A stretch of 64,000 bases of DNA from NCBI RefSeq assembly GCF_947492555.1, contig NZ_CANLNE010000003.1:558001-622000 (forward strand), given 5' to 3'. Source of the stretch: an uncultured Roseobacter sp. (lineage in GTDB: Bacteria > Pseudomonadota > Alphaproteobacteria > Rhodobacterales > Rhodobacteraceae). The notes under the pieces are model-generated. The model was not told the origin of the DNA, did not search any database, and saw nothing but the letters and a program-made list of their open reading frames with translations. A program made the translations under genes and the position numbers. Below are positions 28,140 to 36,932 of this stretch, one piece after another (position 1 is the stretch's first letter; every line of letters begins with the position of its first letter).

Positions 28140-29678
28140 CTATCCAGGCAGGTGGATGTTGAACCGCGCCCTTATCTGCGCATCCAAGGCGGGATCAAAC
28201 CGTGCCGCGGCCCGTTGCCCCAATATGTCGTCTTTGCGTGCGGTGGCCTTTTCAATCAAATCGGGTTTTCCCAGTTCAACCCATTCCTTTGGCGACGTAC
28301 GATCCCCGAAGGTCGGGTAGACGTGGTCCTGCTGCATGCGTCCCAGCGTTTGCTCCGTCCCGAGATAGTGGCCTGGCCCGCCCAGACAGACCTCCCGGAT
28401 CTGATCGACAGCAAGGGTTTCGTCATTGACCTCTATCCCGCGCACGCAGCGCAACGCCTGACCGATCAGGTCATCGCCCAAAATCAGCGATTCATGGCAA
28501 AAGCCCAGCAATGAGGCATGCATGCCTGCCGCCTCATAGACCATGTTGAGCCCGGCAAGCCCGGCCATCACGTTCGAGCACATCTGCTCCCATCCGGCCT
28601 GCATATCGGGCAGCTTTGCATCGGCAATCCCTGCGGCAGCCCCGCCGGGCAGATCGTAGTACTTGTGCATTTGGGCGCAGCCTGCGGTCAAAAGTGCCTG
28701 TTCGCCGGACCCGCCGGTCATCGCACCCGTGCGCAGGTCGAGCCCAAAGGGCCAGGTGCCAAACACCGCCGGGTGGCCCGGTTTCACCGCGTTCACATAG
28801 ACCAGCCCGGCGAGGCATTCTGCAACGGCCTGCACAATGGCCCCCGCTACCGTCGAGGGCGCCGTGGCCCCCGCCATGCCGGCAGAGAGCAGCAGCACCG
28901 GCATGCCCGCTCGGATACACTCCTCCATGACCTCACAGGATTCCGTGGCGAACTTCATCGGGGGAACGACGAAGCAGTTGGTATTGCTGACGAAAGGGCG
29001 CGCGCGCCAGGCCTCTTCGCCACCCGCGATCATATGCAGTAGCTCGATGCCGTGTTTCACGAAACCCGGCTCGGTGAAGGAGGTGCCGATGTGTTTCGTG
29101 GTGCCTGCACAGCAGGCGTAGATGGAATTCAGATCCATTTCGAGGTTGTCGGTGATGTCGCGGCAGACCATCGGGCGCTGGAGGAAGTGGATGTTGTCGA
29201 GCTGGTCGGCAATCCGCGCGGCGTCATGCAGGTCCTGCACACCGCATTCGCGGTAGCTGCTGCCATCCACCTCGACCAGATGTACAGCGGCACCTGCCGT
29301 ACCGTAATGCACGCGGTGACCGGACAGCTCCAGATCATGCGCCGGGTCCCGGCCCATCAGGGTGACGGACCGGTTGGCGCGCGCAATCGTGTCCTCCACC
29401 AGTGCACGGGGAAAGCGGAGGCGACCGTCGTTTCCAAGGATGGCCCCCGCGCCGGTCAGATAAGCGATGCCGGACGACGGCGCATCGGCGAGGCCGATCT
29501 CTTCCAGCGCATTGAGGGCTGCGCCATGGATTTTGTCCATATCGGTGGCGGTAAAGGGTTTGTACTTGCCGCCGGACATGCCGGGCCGGATCGGGCGCAG
29601 GTGAGAGGCGAGGGGGGCGGCACGGGCAGCACGGCGCGCCGAGCGTCCGCCGCTGCGTGTTTGGGTTCTTTGTGTCAT
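28140..29678 (-). CDS. MttB-family (trimethylamine:corrinoid-type) methyltransferase, non-pyrrolysine
   Basis: A 512-residue TIM-barrel methyltransferase of the MttB superfamily. It is read through in one frame with no internal amber codon, so it is the non-pyrrolysine type related to glycine betaine:corrinoid methyltransferase (MtgB). Family blocks include PGMSGGKYKPFTATDMDKIH, VHYGTAGAAVHLVE, AGATAPSTVAGAIVQAVAE and YYDLPGGAAAGIADAKLPD. The methylamine substrate cannot be read from sequence. No corrinoid-binding protein or reactivase lies in the window, though Roseobacters carry many such genes. AGGA lies 7 bases before the ATG. A 30-codon ORF precedes it. Confidence 0.88.
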   Translation of the reverse strand: MTQRTQTRSGGRSARRAARAAPLASHLRPIRPGMSGGKYKPFTATDMDKIHGAALNALEEIGLADAPSSGIAYLTGAGAILGNDGRLRFPRALVEDTIARANRSVTLMGRDPAHDLELSGHRVHYGTAGAAVHLVEVDGSSYRECGVQDLHDAARIADQLDNIHFLQRPMVCRDITDNLEMDLNSIYACCAGTTKHIGTSFTEPGFVKHGIELLHMIAGGEEAWRARPFVSNTNCFVVPPMKFATESCEVMEECIRAGMPVLLLSAGMAGATAPSTVAGAIVQAVAECLAGLVYVNAVKPGHPAVFGTWPFGLDLRTGAMTGGSGEQALLTAGCAQMHKYYDLPGGAAAGIADAKLPDMQAGWEQMCSNVMAGLAGLNMVYEAAGMHASLLGFCHESLILGDDLIGQALRCVRGIEVNDETLAVDQIREVCLGGPGHYLGTEQTLGRMQQDHVYPTFGDRTSPKEWVELGKPDLIEKATARKDDILGQRAAARFDPALDAQIRARFNIHLPG

Positions 29679-29716
29679 GTGGTCGTCCTGAAAAGAAAAA
29701 GAGGGTCGGCTTTGGC

Positions 29717-29809
29717 TTACGCCGCAGCTGGTCGCCCGCGCGCCGCACGGCCCCGCTCCGCACCGATGGTGCGGACCACGATGTTGATCTTGCTCAGATC
29801 ATCCTGCAT
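29717..29809 (-). CDS. Possible small basic protein (30 residues) upstream of the MttB-family gene
   Basis: A 30-codon frame starting ATG at 29809 with a strong purine-rich site (GAGGAGAGGA) ending about 7 bases upstream, and stopping at TAA 29717-29719, 38 bp before the methyltransferase start. The predicted peptide begins MQDDLSKINIVVRTIGAER and ends in an Arg/Ala/Gly-rich tail. It shows no signal or membrane segment. It could be a leader peptide or a small protein co-expressed with the methyltransferase. I recognise no family. Confidence 0.45.
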   Translation of the reverse strand: MQDDLSKINIVVRTIGAERGRAARGRPAAA

Positions 29810-30082
29810 CGGGATTTCCTCTCCTCGGCCTAACCTGCGTTGCTGCTGCAGAACCGGTCAAGCCTGTTTGCGACCCGACGTCGTTTTTCGACTTTTTAAG
29901 AGCGACAGATGAACGCAGCAAATATCTGCCGATCTTGCCCGTCGAAATCAGGCGATTTGGGCCCGTTTCCGCCGCCTCACGTTTCGTTGATCGTCTGTGC
30001 ATTGAACCAAACTGCAGCATCCACAGTTATGCCCAAGAGGATGCCGTAAAAGGCGTTCGCAACCCATGATAAGGACATGACA

Positions 30083-30688
30083 ATGAAAAAGATTTTGAGT
30101 GCAGCAGCCGCGGTGACCGCAACAGCCCTGATGACCGTGCCCGCCTTCGCCGGGGCGCTGGATGAACCCGTCGTGACGCCCACTCCGACCGCGCCACCGC
30201 CTGCACCTGTCTATACAGGAGGTGACTGGACCGGTTTCTACGCCGGTGCGCAAATCGGTAATCTGGATGTGGATGGTGAAAACGGACTGGCCGGTGTCGG
30301 TGGCGATGACACCACTTACGGTTTGCACGCCGGTTACAACTATGACTTCGGCACCTGGGTTGTGGGTGGCGAACTCGACTATGACGATGCCAGCGTGGAT
30401 CTGACACCCGGTGGTGCTTCCGTCGATTCCGTCTGGCGTGCCAAGCTGCGCGGTGGCTATGACTTCGGGCGCACGCTGGTCTATGCGACTGCCGGTTTTG
30501 CCGATCTGGACACATCCGTCGGCAGCGATACCGGCGAGTTCTATGGCGTTGGCGTTTCGTACAAAGCCACCGAACAATTCATCGTGTCAGGTGAATACCT
30601 GATGCATGACTTCAGCGACATCGGTGGTGCCGCTGGCGTGGATGCAGAGGCGGATACTTTCACAGTGCGCGCATCCTGGCAGTTCTGA
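30083..30688 (+). CDS. Outer-membrane beta-barrel protein (Omp25/opacity type)
   Basis: A 201-residue porin-like protein. Residues 1-24 are a signal peptide (ILSAAAAVTATALMTVPAFA), followed by a Pro/Thr-rich linker. The remainder shows alternating aromatic and small residues of eight beta strands (WTGFYAGAQIG, YGLHAGYNYDFG, VVGGELDYDDA, AKLRGGYDFG, LVYATAGFADLD, EFYGVGVSYK), ending in Phe as outer-membrane proteins do. It resembles the Omp25/Omp31 family of alphaproteobacteria. The ATG at 30083 fits the AAGGA spacing better than the one at 30077. Confidence 0.9.
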   Translation: MKKILSAAAAVTATALMTVPAFAGALDEPVVTPTPTAPPPAPVYTGGDWTGFYAGAQIGNLDVDGENGLAGVGGDDTTYGLHAGYNYDFGTWVVGGELDYDDASVDLTPGGASVDSVWRAKLRGGYDFGRTLVYATAGFADLDTSVGSDTGEFYGVGVSYKATEQFIVSGEYLMHDFSDIGGAAGVDAEADTFTVRASWQF

Positions 30689-30709
30689 TCTGAGTTTCCT
30701 CCCCGGGAA

Positions 30710-30744
30710 GGGCCCGGTCGTCGCAAGACGCCGGGCCCATTTTC
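30710..30744 (+). terminator. Intrinsic terminator of the beta-barrel gene
   Basis: Stem GGGCCCGG...CCGGGCCC with an inner CGTC-GCAA-GACG stem-loop (one bulged T), followed by ATTTTC. It lies 21 bp after the stop and overlaps the stop codon of the converging aminotransferase gene. Confidence 0.75.
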
Positions 30745-31915
30745 ATGCGGCGCGCTTCTCTGCATGAGAGCAGAGCGTGTTCAAGGCCTGCTCAAAAGCC
30801 TGATCTTCAATGGTCATGGCGACGCGAACATGACCGGCTGCCGAGGTGCCGAAGCTTTCCCCCGGCATAACGGCGATGTGGTGGTTCTCCAACAAGTCGT
30901 AAGCAAAGGCTTCACCGGTCATGCCGGTCGCGCGGATGTCCAGCATCAGGTACATCGCCCCCTGCGCTGGCACGAGCCCGACGGTGTTTTGGCGCGCCAG
31001 CACCTGCTTAGCCAAGGCTCTGCGCCGCTGGAAAGGGGCTGCGATTTCCGCTTCAAATGCGGCGCCCTGCTTCAAGGCAAAACTGCTGGCATCCTGAATA
31101 TAGCCCGGCACGCCGTAGGTGGTGTGGGTCGCGAGGGTAATCAGGTTCGCAATCACTGCCTCTGGCCCCACGATCCAGCCGCAGCGCGAGCCCGTCATGG
31201 CATGCGATTTGGACATGGAGCCCACGACCAGCGTGCGCTCCGCCATCTCCGGCAGGGCGCGGGGTGAGAGGTGGCGTCCTTCCCACACCTGCGTATCATA
31301 CACCTCATCCGAGATAAGCCACAGGTCGTCTGACTGGCACGTTTCGGCGATCATGTTCAGGGTGGCGTCGGAATACACCACGCCGGTTGGGTTGTTCGGC
31401 GTGTTGATGAGCAAGGAGGTGGCGTTCCGCGACTGCGCGCGCAGGTCCTCCGCGCGCGGCTGAAACGCCTCCGCCGCGTGGGTTTTGATCGCTCGTGGTA
31501 CAGCCCCCACACCGCGGAGTGTCCCTGGGTAGGTGGCGTAGTAGGGATCAATGTAGAGCGCGGTATCCCCGGGATCGCAGGCCGCCATGTGCGCGGCAAA
31601 GAGGGCGGCTTGCCCGCCGGGCGTGATCACGACGTTGTTTCGAGTGGTGGGGACGCCCGTGCGTTCCTGCACCCGTGCGGCCACCGTATCGCGTAGGGTG
31701 TCCGTTCCCGGCACCGCCGCATAGCCAGTGTGACCCGACATCGCGGCCTCATGCATCTTTTGCAGGATAGGTGCCGCGGTGCGGATGTCATGTTCGCCGA
31801 TCGTCAGTTCCGTGACGGCAATGCCATCGGCAATCATGCGGCGGGCTTTCAGGAAAACGTCCCAGCCGTCTGAGCCGCCCCCGGTGAGGCCCGTTATGCG
31901 TGTGGATTGATGCAT
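30743..31915 (-). CDS. PLP-dependent aminotransferase, arginine:pyruvate transaminase (AruH)-like
   Basis: A 390-residue fold-type I aminotransferase. Its blocks closely follow AruH of Pseudomonas: LLINTPNNPTGVVYSD, DDLWLISDEVYDTQVW, VVGSMSKSHAMTGSRCGWIVGP (PLP Lys), GAMYLMLDIRATGMTG and VMPGESFGTSAAGHVRVAM. In AruH this enzyme transaminates arginine; the substrate here is inferred only from similarity. The ATG at 31915 (MHQSTRITG) has GGAG 6 bases upstream and is preferred over one 18 codons earlier. It stands alone. Confidence 0.85.
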   Translation of the reverse strand: MHQSTRITGLTGGGSDGWDVFLKARRMIADGIAVTELTIGEHDIRTAAPILQKMHEAAMSGHTGYAAVPGTDTLRDTVAARVQERTGVPTTRNNVVITPGGQAALFAAHMAACDPGDTALYIDPYYATYPGTLRGVGAVPRAIKTHAAEAFQPRAEDLRAQSRNATSLLINTPNNPTGVVYSDATLNMIAETCQSDDLWLISDEVYDTQVWEGRHLSPRALPEMAERTLVVGSMSKSHAMTGSRCGWIVGPEAVIANLITLATHTTYGVPGYIQDASSFALKQGAAFEAEIAAPFQRRRALAKQVLARQNTVGLVPAQGAMYLMLDIRATGMTGEAFAYDLLENHHIAVMPGESFGTSAAGHVRVAMTIEDQAFEQALNTLCSHAEKRAA

Positions 31916-32135
31916 GGCTGTCTCCGTCCGTCTTTCGCGCAGGGGCGCAGAGGCGGCACGATTCGTCAATCGGCCTTGACCGGCGTATCTGGGTCGGGCT
32001 AGGGATGGAGTATGACCAGAACCACGCCCATTTGCTGTATTATTTGCTGAACTCCCCCAGCGGGCGGTTTTAGGTCGTTTTCAACCTGTCACAAGATTGC
32101 TAAGCCCGCGCCACACCCGCGCAAGGACTCCTGTC

Positions 32136-33548
32136 ATGACGACATTGAAGCTCTACAATACGAAGACCCGGTCGAAAGAGGTCTTTCAGCCCATCGATCC
32201 AGAGAATGTGCGCATGTATGTCTGCGGGCCGACCGTTTATGATCGCGCGCATTTAGGCAATGCGCGGCCCGTGATTGTGTTTGACGTGCTCTTTCGGTTG
32301 CTGCGTCACATCTATGGTGCAAAGCACGTGACCTATGTGCGCAACTTCACGGATGTGGACGATAAGATCAACGCGCGGGCCGCTGAAAGTGGGCGGGCGA
32401 TTGGCGAGATCACCGCCGAGACCACCCAGTGGTTCCTCGACGACATGGCGGAAGTCGGCGCGCTGGAGCCCACGGCCATGCCGCGTGCGACGCAGTATAT
32501 CGCGCAGATGGTGGCGATGATCGAAGACCTCATTGCGAAAGGTCACGCCTATGAGGCCGAAGGCCATGTGCTCTTTGCGGTTGAGAGTTATGCTGAGTAT
32601 GGCGCGCTGTCCGGTCGTTCCGTGGACGACATGATCGCCGGGGCGCGGGTCGAAGTGGCACCCTACAAGCGCAACCCGATGGATTTCGTGCTCTGGAAGC
32701 CCTCTTCTGAGGACCTGCCCGGCTGGGACAGCCCCTGGGGGAGAGGCCGACCGGGTTGGCATATCGAATGCTCCGCCATGGCGCGTGATCTGCTGGGAGA
32801 GCATTTCGACATCCACGGCGGTGGGATCGATTTGCAGTTCCCGCACCATGAAAACGAGATCGCCCAATCCCGCTGCGCGGGCCATGGGTTTGCAAACGTC
32901 TGGATGCACAACGAGATGCTGCAGGTCGAGGGTAAGAAGATGTCCAAATCCTTGGGTAATTTCTTCACCGTGCGCGATTTGCTGGACCAGGGCGTGCCGG
33001 GCGAGGTGATCCGGTTCGTGATGCTGTCGACGCACTACCGCAAGCCTATGGACTGGACGGAGAAGAAGCGGGAGGAAGCAGAGAAAACGTTGCGCAAGTG
33101 GCGTGGTCTCGTCACGGGCATCGAGCCCGCGTCGAGCCCTGCGCCCGAGGTGATTGCAGCGCTTAGTGACGACCTGAATGTGCCGGGCGCAATGGCAGAA
33201 TTGCACCGTTTTGCGGCAGAAGGCGAAGCGGGACAACTTGCAGCTTCAGCTGCAGTATTGGGTTTGCTGGGTGACAACTTGTCTAACTGGCCAGCGGTCA
33301 GTGAAGTCAGCGAAGAGATCCGTGAAACAATAGGAGAACTTGTCTCGATTTGGTCCGACAAGCGTGAGAACAAACTTTGGGATGAAGCAGATGAAATTCG
33401 TAGCTGGCTGCTGAGTAAGGGCATTCGTTTGACCTCCCAGAAAGGTCGTGCAAGCGAGTGGCATCATGAGAATCCGGACATAAACAGCGATGACGAACGA
33501 GACCTAAGAGCGAATGACTTGCGCAGATTCAAGGAGAGCCTGAAATGA
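32136..33548 (+). CDS. cysS: Cysteinyl-tRNA synthetase
   Basis: A 470-residue class I aminoacyl-tRNA synthetase. The zinc/HIGH region is [19 protein letters not shown], the second zinc site is [15 protein letters not shown], and the KMSKS loop is [14 protein letters not shown]. The anticodon-binding C-terminus ([13 protein letters not shown]) is present and is followed by an unusual tail of about 40 residues. The ATG at 32136 ([10 protein letters not shown]) has AAGGA upstream. Bases after about 33230 look lower in GC than the rest of the gene. The end (AAGGAG then TGAAATGA) also offers a start site for a downstream frame at 33545. Confidence 0.96.
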   Translation: MTTLKLYNTKTRSKEVFQPIDPENVRMYVCGPTVYDRAHLGNARPVIVFDVLFRLLRHIYGAKHVTYVRNFTDVDDKINARAAESGRAIGEITAETTQWFLDDMAEVGALEPTAMPRATQYIAQMVAMIEDLIAKGHAYEAEGHVLFAVESYAEYGALSGRSVDDMIAGARVEVAPYKRNPMDFVLWKPSSEDLPGWDSPWGRGRPGWHIECSAMARDLLGEHFDIHGGGIDLQFPHHENEIAQSRCAGHGFANVWMHNEMLQVEGKKMSKSLGNFFTVRDLLDQGVPGEVIRFVMLSTHYRKPMDWTEKKREEAEKTLRKWRGLVTGIEPASSPAPEVIAALSDDLNVPGAMAELHRFAAEGEAGQLAASAAVLGLLGDNLSNWPAVSEVSEEIRETIGELVSIWSDKRENKLWDEADEIRSWLLSKGIRLTSQKGRASEWHHENPDINSDDERDLRANDLRRFKESLK

Positions 33549-33769
33549 CTGCGTCGCTCCGCGCCAAGGACAGCGCCCGAGTCTGGGGGGGCGTGAAGCG
33601 CCCTCCCGTGGGGAGGGTCGGGCGCTGCTCGGGTTTGCAGCCCGAACCGTTCTCTGCGCTGTCCACACACTCCGCCAACCACTCAGCCAAAGGTGGCCTG
33701 AAGCCCACCTTACCTGCCAGCCCACAGGTAGGGTGGGCCTTGGGCCACCTTCGCGAAAGGCTACTATGA
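33545..33769 (+). CDS. Possible 74-residue protein bridging cysS and cimA
   Basis: The frame starts in an ATGA overlap with the cysS stop, with AAGGAG 8 bases upstream, and ends in an ATGA overlap with the cimA start. That is the coupling expected of a real operon gene. Against it, the sequence contains a palindromic repeat (33692-33749), and the predicted product (Arg/Pro/Gly-rich) matches no family I know. It may be a decayed gene into which a repeat was inserted, or chance. Confidence 0.35.
   Translation: MTASLRAKDSARVWGGVKRPPVGRVGRCSGLQPEPFSALSTHSANHSAKGGLKPTLPASPQVGWALGHLRERLL
33692..33749. repeat. Long imperfect inverted repeat between cysS and cimA
   Basis: Three nested paired arms: GGTGGCC/GGCCACC, GCCCACC/GGTGGGC and ACCTG/CAGGT, about 19 base pairs in all around an 8-base loop with small internal bulges. 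It has no T-run. It resembles REP-like intergenic palindromes and probably occurs elsewhere in the genome. It ends 17 bp before the cimA start and could affect cimA translation or message stability. Confidence 0.65.
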
Positions 33770-35385
33770 CCGAGCGCCTGTATCTTTACGACACCACCCT
33801 GCGCGACGGTCAGCAGACACAGGGCGTGCAGTTCTCAACCGAGGAAAAGCGCGCCATTGCCGAAGCTCTGGATGCGCTGGGCGTAGACTACATCGAAGGT
33901 GGCTGGCCCGGCGCGAACCCCACCGACAGCGCGTTTTTTGACGCCGCGCCAAAGACCCGCGCGCGCATGACTGCCTTTGGCATGACCAAACGCGCAGGGA
34001 TGTCAGTTGAAAACGACGACGTGCTGGCGGCTGTTCTCAATGCGGGAACGCAAACCGTCTGCTTGGTGGGCAAGACACATGATTTTCACGTCAGTGCGGC
34101 CTTGGGGATTTCCAATTCCGAAAACACGGAAAACATCGCCCGCTCCATCGCGTACCTGACTTCCACCGGTCGGGAGGCGCTCTTTGACGCAGAGCATTTC
34201 TTTGACGGTTACCGCGCCAATCCCACCTATGCGCTGGAGGCTGTAAAGGCCGCCTATGACGCAGGCGCGCGCTGGGTTGTACTCTGTGACACCAACGGCG
34301 GGACCCTGCCGGAGGAGGTGGGGCGGATCACATCAGAGGTCATCGCCGCCGGTATTCCCGGCGATCATCTTGGCATTCACACCCATAATGACACGGAAAA
34401 CGCGGTTGCCTGCACACTGGCCGCCGTCGATGCGGGAGCGCGACAGATCCAGGGCACACTCAACGGCCTTGGCGAGCGTTGTGGCAACGCCAACCTCACC
34501 GCGCTGATCCCGATCCTGCTGCTGAAAGAGCCCTACGCCAGCCGCTTCGAGATAGGCGTGACACGTGACGCGCTCGCAGGGCTTACTCGGATCAGCCGCA
34601 TGCTGGACGAAATCCTCAACCGCGTGCCTTTCCGGCAAGCTGCTTTCGTCGGCTCCTCGGCCTTTGCACATAAGGCCGGGCTGCACGCCAGCGCCATCCT
34701 CAAAGACCCCACAACCTATGAACACATCGATCCGGCGGATGTCGGTAATGCCCGTATCATCCCGATGTCCAACCAGGCCGGGCAGTCGAACCTGCGGGAA
34801 CGGCTCAGCGGCGCAGGGCTGGCGGTCAACAAAGGCGACCCGGCGCTCGGGCTGATCCTTGACCGGATCAAGGCGCGTGAGGCGGAAGGGTATTCCTACG
34901 ATACTGCTCAGGCCAGTTTCGAGCTGCTGGCGCGTGACGCATTGGGACAGATGCCGGCGTTTTTCGAGGTCAAACGCTATCGCGTCACGGTGGAGCGGCG
35001 CAAAAACAAATACGACAAGATGATCAGCCTTTCCGAGGCAGTGGTCGTTGTGAAGGTCAATGGCGAGAAGAAACTCTCGGTCTCCGAATCCATGGACGAA
35101 AGCGGCTCCGACCGTGGACCCGTGAACGCGCTCGCCAAGGCGCTGGCGAAGGATCTCGGGCCGTATCAGAACATCATCGACGACATGCGCCTCGTCGACT
35201 TTAAGGTGCGCATCACTCAAGGGGGGACCGAGGCGGTCACCCGCGTGATCATCGACAGCGAAGACGGGCAGGGGCGGCGCTGGTCCACTGTGGGTGTGTC
35301 CCCGAACATAGTCGATGCGTCCTTCGAGGCGTTGCTGGATGCGATCCGCTGGAAAATCCTGCGGGACACGAGAGGATCGTCATGA
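33766..35385 (+). CDS. cimA: (R)-Citramalate synthase
   Basis: A 539-residue enzyme of the isopropylmalate/citramalate synthase family. It condenses acetyl-CoA and pyruvate to citramalate, the first step of a threonine-independent isoleucine route. The N-terminal signature LYDTTLRDGQQTQGVQFSTEEK is that of CimA type 2 rather than LeuA. The metal site HTHNDTENAVA and GTLNGLGERCGNANL are intact. The C-terminal LeuA dimer/regulatory domain spans about residues 390-530. The ATG at 33766 has GAAAGG upstream. It overlaps the methyltransferase gene by 4 bp. Confidence 0.94.
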   Translation: MTERLYLYDTTLRDGQQTQGVQFSTEEKRAIAEALDALGVDYIEGGWPGANPTDSAFFDAAPKTRARMTAFGMTKRAGMSVENDDVLAAVLNAGTQTVCLVGKTHDFHVSAALGISNSENTENIARSIAYLTSTGREALFDAEHFFDGYRANPTYALEAVKAAYDAGARWVVLCDTNGGTLPEEVGRITSEVIAAGIPGDHLGIHTHNDTENAVACTLAAVDAGARQIQGTLNGLGERCGNANLTALIPILLLKEPYASRFEIGVTRDALAGLTRISRMLDEILNRVPFRQAAFVGSSAFAHKAGLHASAILKDPTTYEHIDPADVGNARIIPMSNQAGQSNLRERLSGAGLAVNKGDPALGLILDRIKAREAEGYSYDTAQASFELLARDALGQMPAFFEVKRYRVTVERRKNKYDKMISLSEAVVVVKVNGEKKLSVSESMDESGSDRGPVNALAKALAKDLGPYQNIIDDMRLVDFKVRITQGGTEAVTRVIIDSEDGQGRRWSTVGVSPNIVDASFEALLDAIRWKILRDTRGSS

Positions 35386-36113
35386 GCGACGCCTATCGGG
35401 ATGCCTTCTTTATGTTGCATCGTGATCTGCCGCGCGAAGGGCCCGGTGAGCCTGCAGATATCATCTGGGCGGCGGGTGTCGCGGGGACTCCAAGCTCTGC
35501 CCGCATCTGTGACGCGGCCTGCGGGCCTGGCGCGGATGTTGCGGCGCTGCGAAGGGTCGCCCCGGATGGAAAGGTGACCGCACTCGACAAGTACCCGCAT
35601 TTTACGGCCCAGGCGCAGGCGCTGCATGGCGATGACCCGGTGGTGACCATCACCACCGGCGACATGGGTCAGATTACCGGCCCATTTGATCTGATCTGGT
35701 GTGCAGGCGCGCTCTACTTTCTCGGCATCACCGCGGGGCTAAAGACGTGGCGCGCTGCACTGGCGCCGGGCGGGGCCGTTGCCTTTTCCGAACCCTGTTG
35801 GTTTACCGATGCCCGGCCCCGAAAGGCAGTCGACCTCTGGGCGGACGAATATCCTGCAATGACCGATGTTGCCGGGATCGACGCGCAGGTGCAGGCGGCG
35901 GGATACACCACATTGGCCACCCGCAAGCTCTCCGCCGCGGCATGGGAAAACTACTACGGTCCAATGGACAAGCGGATCGCAGCACTCTCACCTGGCGACA
36001 CATCGGAAATGCAGCAGGTACTCGCCGAAGCGCGTCGTGAGGCGGATGTCTGTCGCGCGCACCCGGAGAGCTTTGGCTACCTGCTGAGCGTGGTGCGCCC
36101 TGGTGGGATTTGA
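35382..36113 (+). CDS. SAM-dependent methyltransferase, class I
   Basis: A 243-residue Rossmann-fold methyltransferase. The SAM loop is RICDAACGPGADVAALR, with an acidic residue ending the next strand (TALDKYPHF), and FDLIWCAGALYFLG is motif IV-like. The target is unknown. It overlaps cimA by 4 bp and the next gene by 11 bp, so it sits inside the cysS-cimA operon. Similar genes follow cimA in other Rhodobacterales, by recollection. Confidence 0.82.
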   Translation: MSDAYRDAFFMLHRDLPREGPGEPADIIWAAGVAGTPSSARICDAACGPGADVAALRRVAPDGKVTALDKYPHFTAQAQALHGDDPVVTITTGDMGQITGPFDLIWCAGALYFLGITAGLKTWRAALAPGGAVAFSEPCWFTDARPRKAVDLWADEYPAMTDVAGIDAQVQAAGYTTLATRKLSAAAWENYYGPMDKRIAALSPGDTSEMQQVLAEARREADVCRAHPESFGYLLSVVRPGGI

Positions 36114-36873
36114 CGCCGACTTGAACGCCTGCGCGGCGCTGGTTGAACAAGGCGACGCCGACCGGTTTTCGGCCACCATGGCAAGCCCGATCTCGGCACG
36201 TCACATCCTTTTTCCGCTCTATGCGTTCAACATCGAGGTGTCGCGCGCGCCCTGGGTGACGCAGGAGCCGATGATCGCCGAGATGCGCCTGCAATGGTGG
36301 CGCGATGCGCTGGAGGAAATCGCCGAAAGCCGCCCTGTGCGGCGGCACGAGGTGGTCACGCCGCTGGCGGGTTTTCTGACGCCGGATCAGGCCTGCGCGC
36401 TGGATCGGCTGGTCGACGCCCGCCGCTGGGATATCGGCGCGGCGCCCTTCGAGGACGAAGCGGAGATGTGGCGCTATCTTGAAGCCACGACAGGCACGCT
36501 CCTCTGGATCGCTGCACAAGCCTTGGGTGCAGCACCCGCCGAGGAAACCGCGTTCCGTAAAACCGCGCGCGCCGTGGCGCTGGCCAACTGGTTTCAGGCG
36601 TTGCCGGAGCTTGAAGCGCGGGGCAAACGCCCGATGCACGATGGGCGGCCCGAAACCTTGGCAGTTTTGGCCAAAGCTGCGTTGGCTGACCTCAAAATGC
36701 AATCCGCCCTCGGCAGCGCCTCACGTCTGGTTCTGCTCTCCGGTTGGCGCGCCCGCCACGTTCTGAAAATCACCGCGCGCCAGCCCGGGCGCGTCGCCCG
36801 CCGCGCCCTCGTCACCCCGGCGCTGCAGCGCAGCCTCAGCCTGATCCGGGCCCGTTTGACCAGACGCATCTGA
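36103..36873 (+). CDS. Squalene/phytoene synthase-like protein, possibly NDUFAF6-type
   Basis: A 256-residue all-helical protein of the trans-isoprenyl diphosphate synthase superfamily, starting with GTG (VGFDADLNACAALVE). Typical family blocks are HILFPLYAFNIEVSRAP and MIAEMRLQWWRDALEEI. The aspartate-rich DxxxD motifs that bind the substrate diphosphate in true squalene or phytoene synthases are not apparent. This matches the alphaproteobacterial relatives of the mitochondrial complex I assembly factor NDUFAF6 better than a carotenoid enzyme. No carotenoid genes are nearby. Confidence 0.75.
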   Translation: MGFDADLNACAALVEQGDADRFSATMASPISARHILFPLYAFNIEVSRAPWVTQEPMIAEMRLQWWRDALEEIAESRPVRRHEVVTPLAGFLTPDQACALDRLVDARRWDIGAAPFEDEAEMWRYLEATTGTLLWIAAQALGAAPAEETAFRKTARAVALANWFQALPELEARGKRPMHDGRPETLAVLAKAALADLKMQSALGSASRLVLLSGWRARHVLKITARQPGRVARRALVTPALQRSLSLIRARLTRRI

Positions 36874-36932
36874 CTTCTTCTGGCTTCAAATATCCCGGGT
36901 GAGGCGCGGATAGCGCCGAGGGCAGAGCCCTC
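36874..36932 (+). repeat. Short intergenic repeat, copy 2, with a small hairpin
   Basis: CTTCTTCTGGCT then TCAAATATCC repeats the element at 15597-15620. It is followed by a small GCGC hairpin and, at 36918-36932, GAGGGC-AGA-GCCCTC. It sits between the convergent squalene-synthase-like and MFS genes and may act as a shared, T-less terminator or processing site. Confidence 0.45.

Noticed and set aside
29977-30183. Minus-strand frame that would code for a small membrane protein (SWVANAFYGILLGITVD)
   Set aside because: It overlaps the signal peptide of the beta-barrel gene and lacks a ribosome site. Likely chance.
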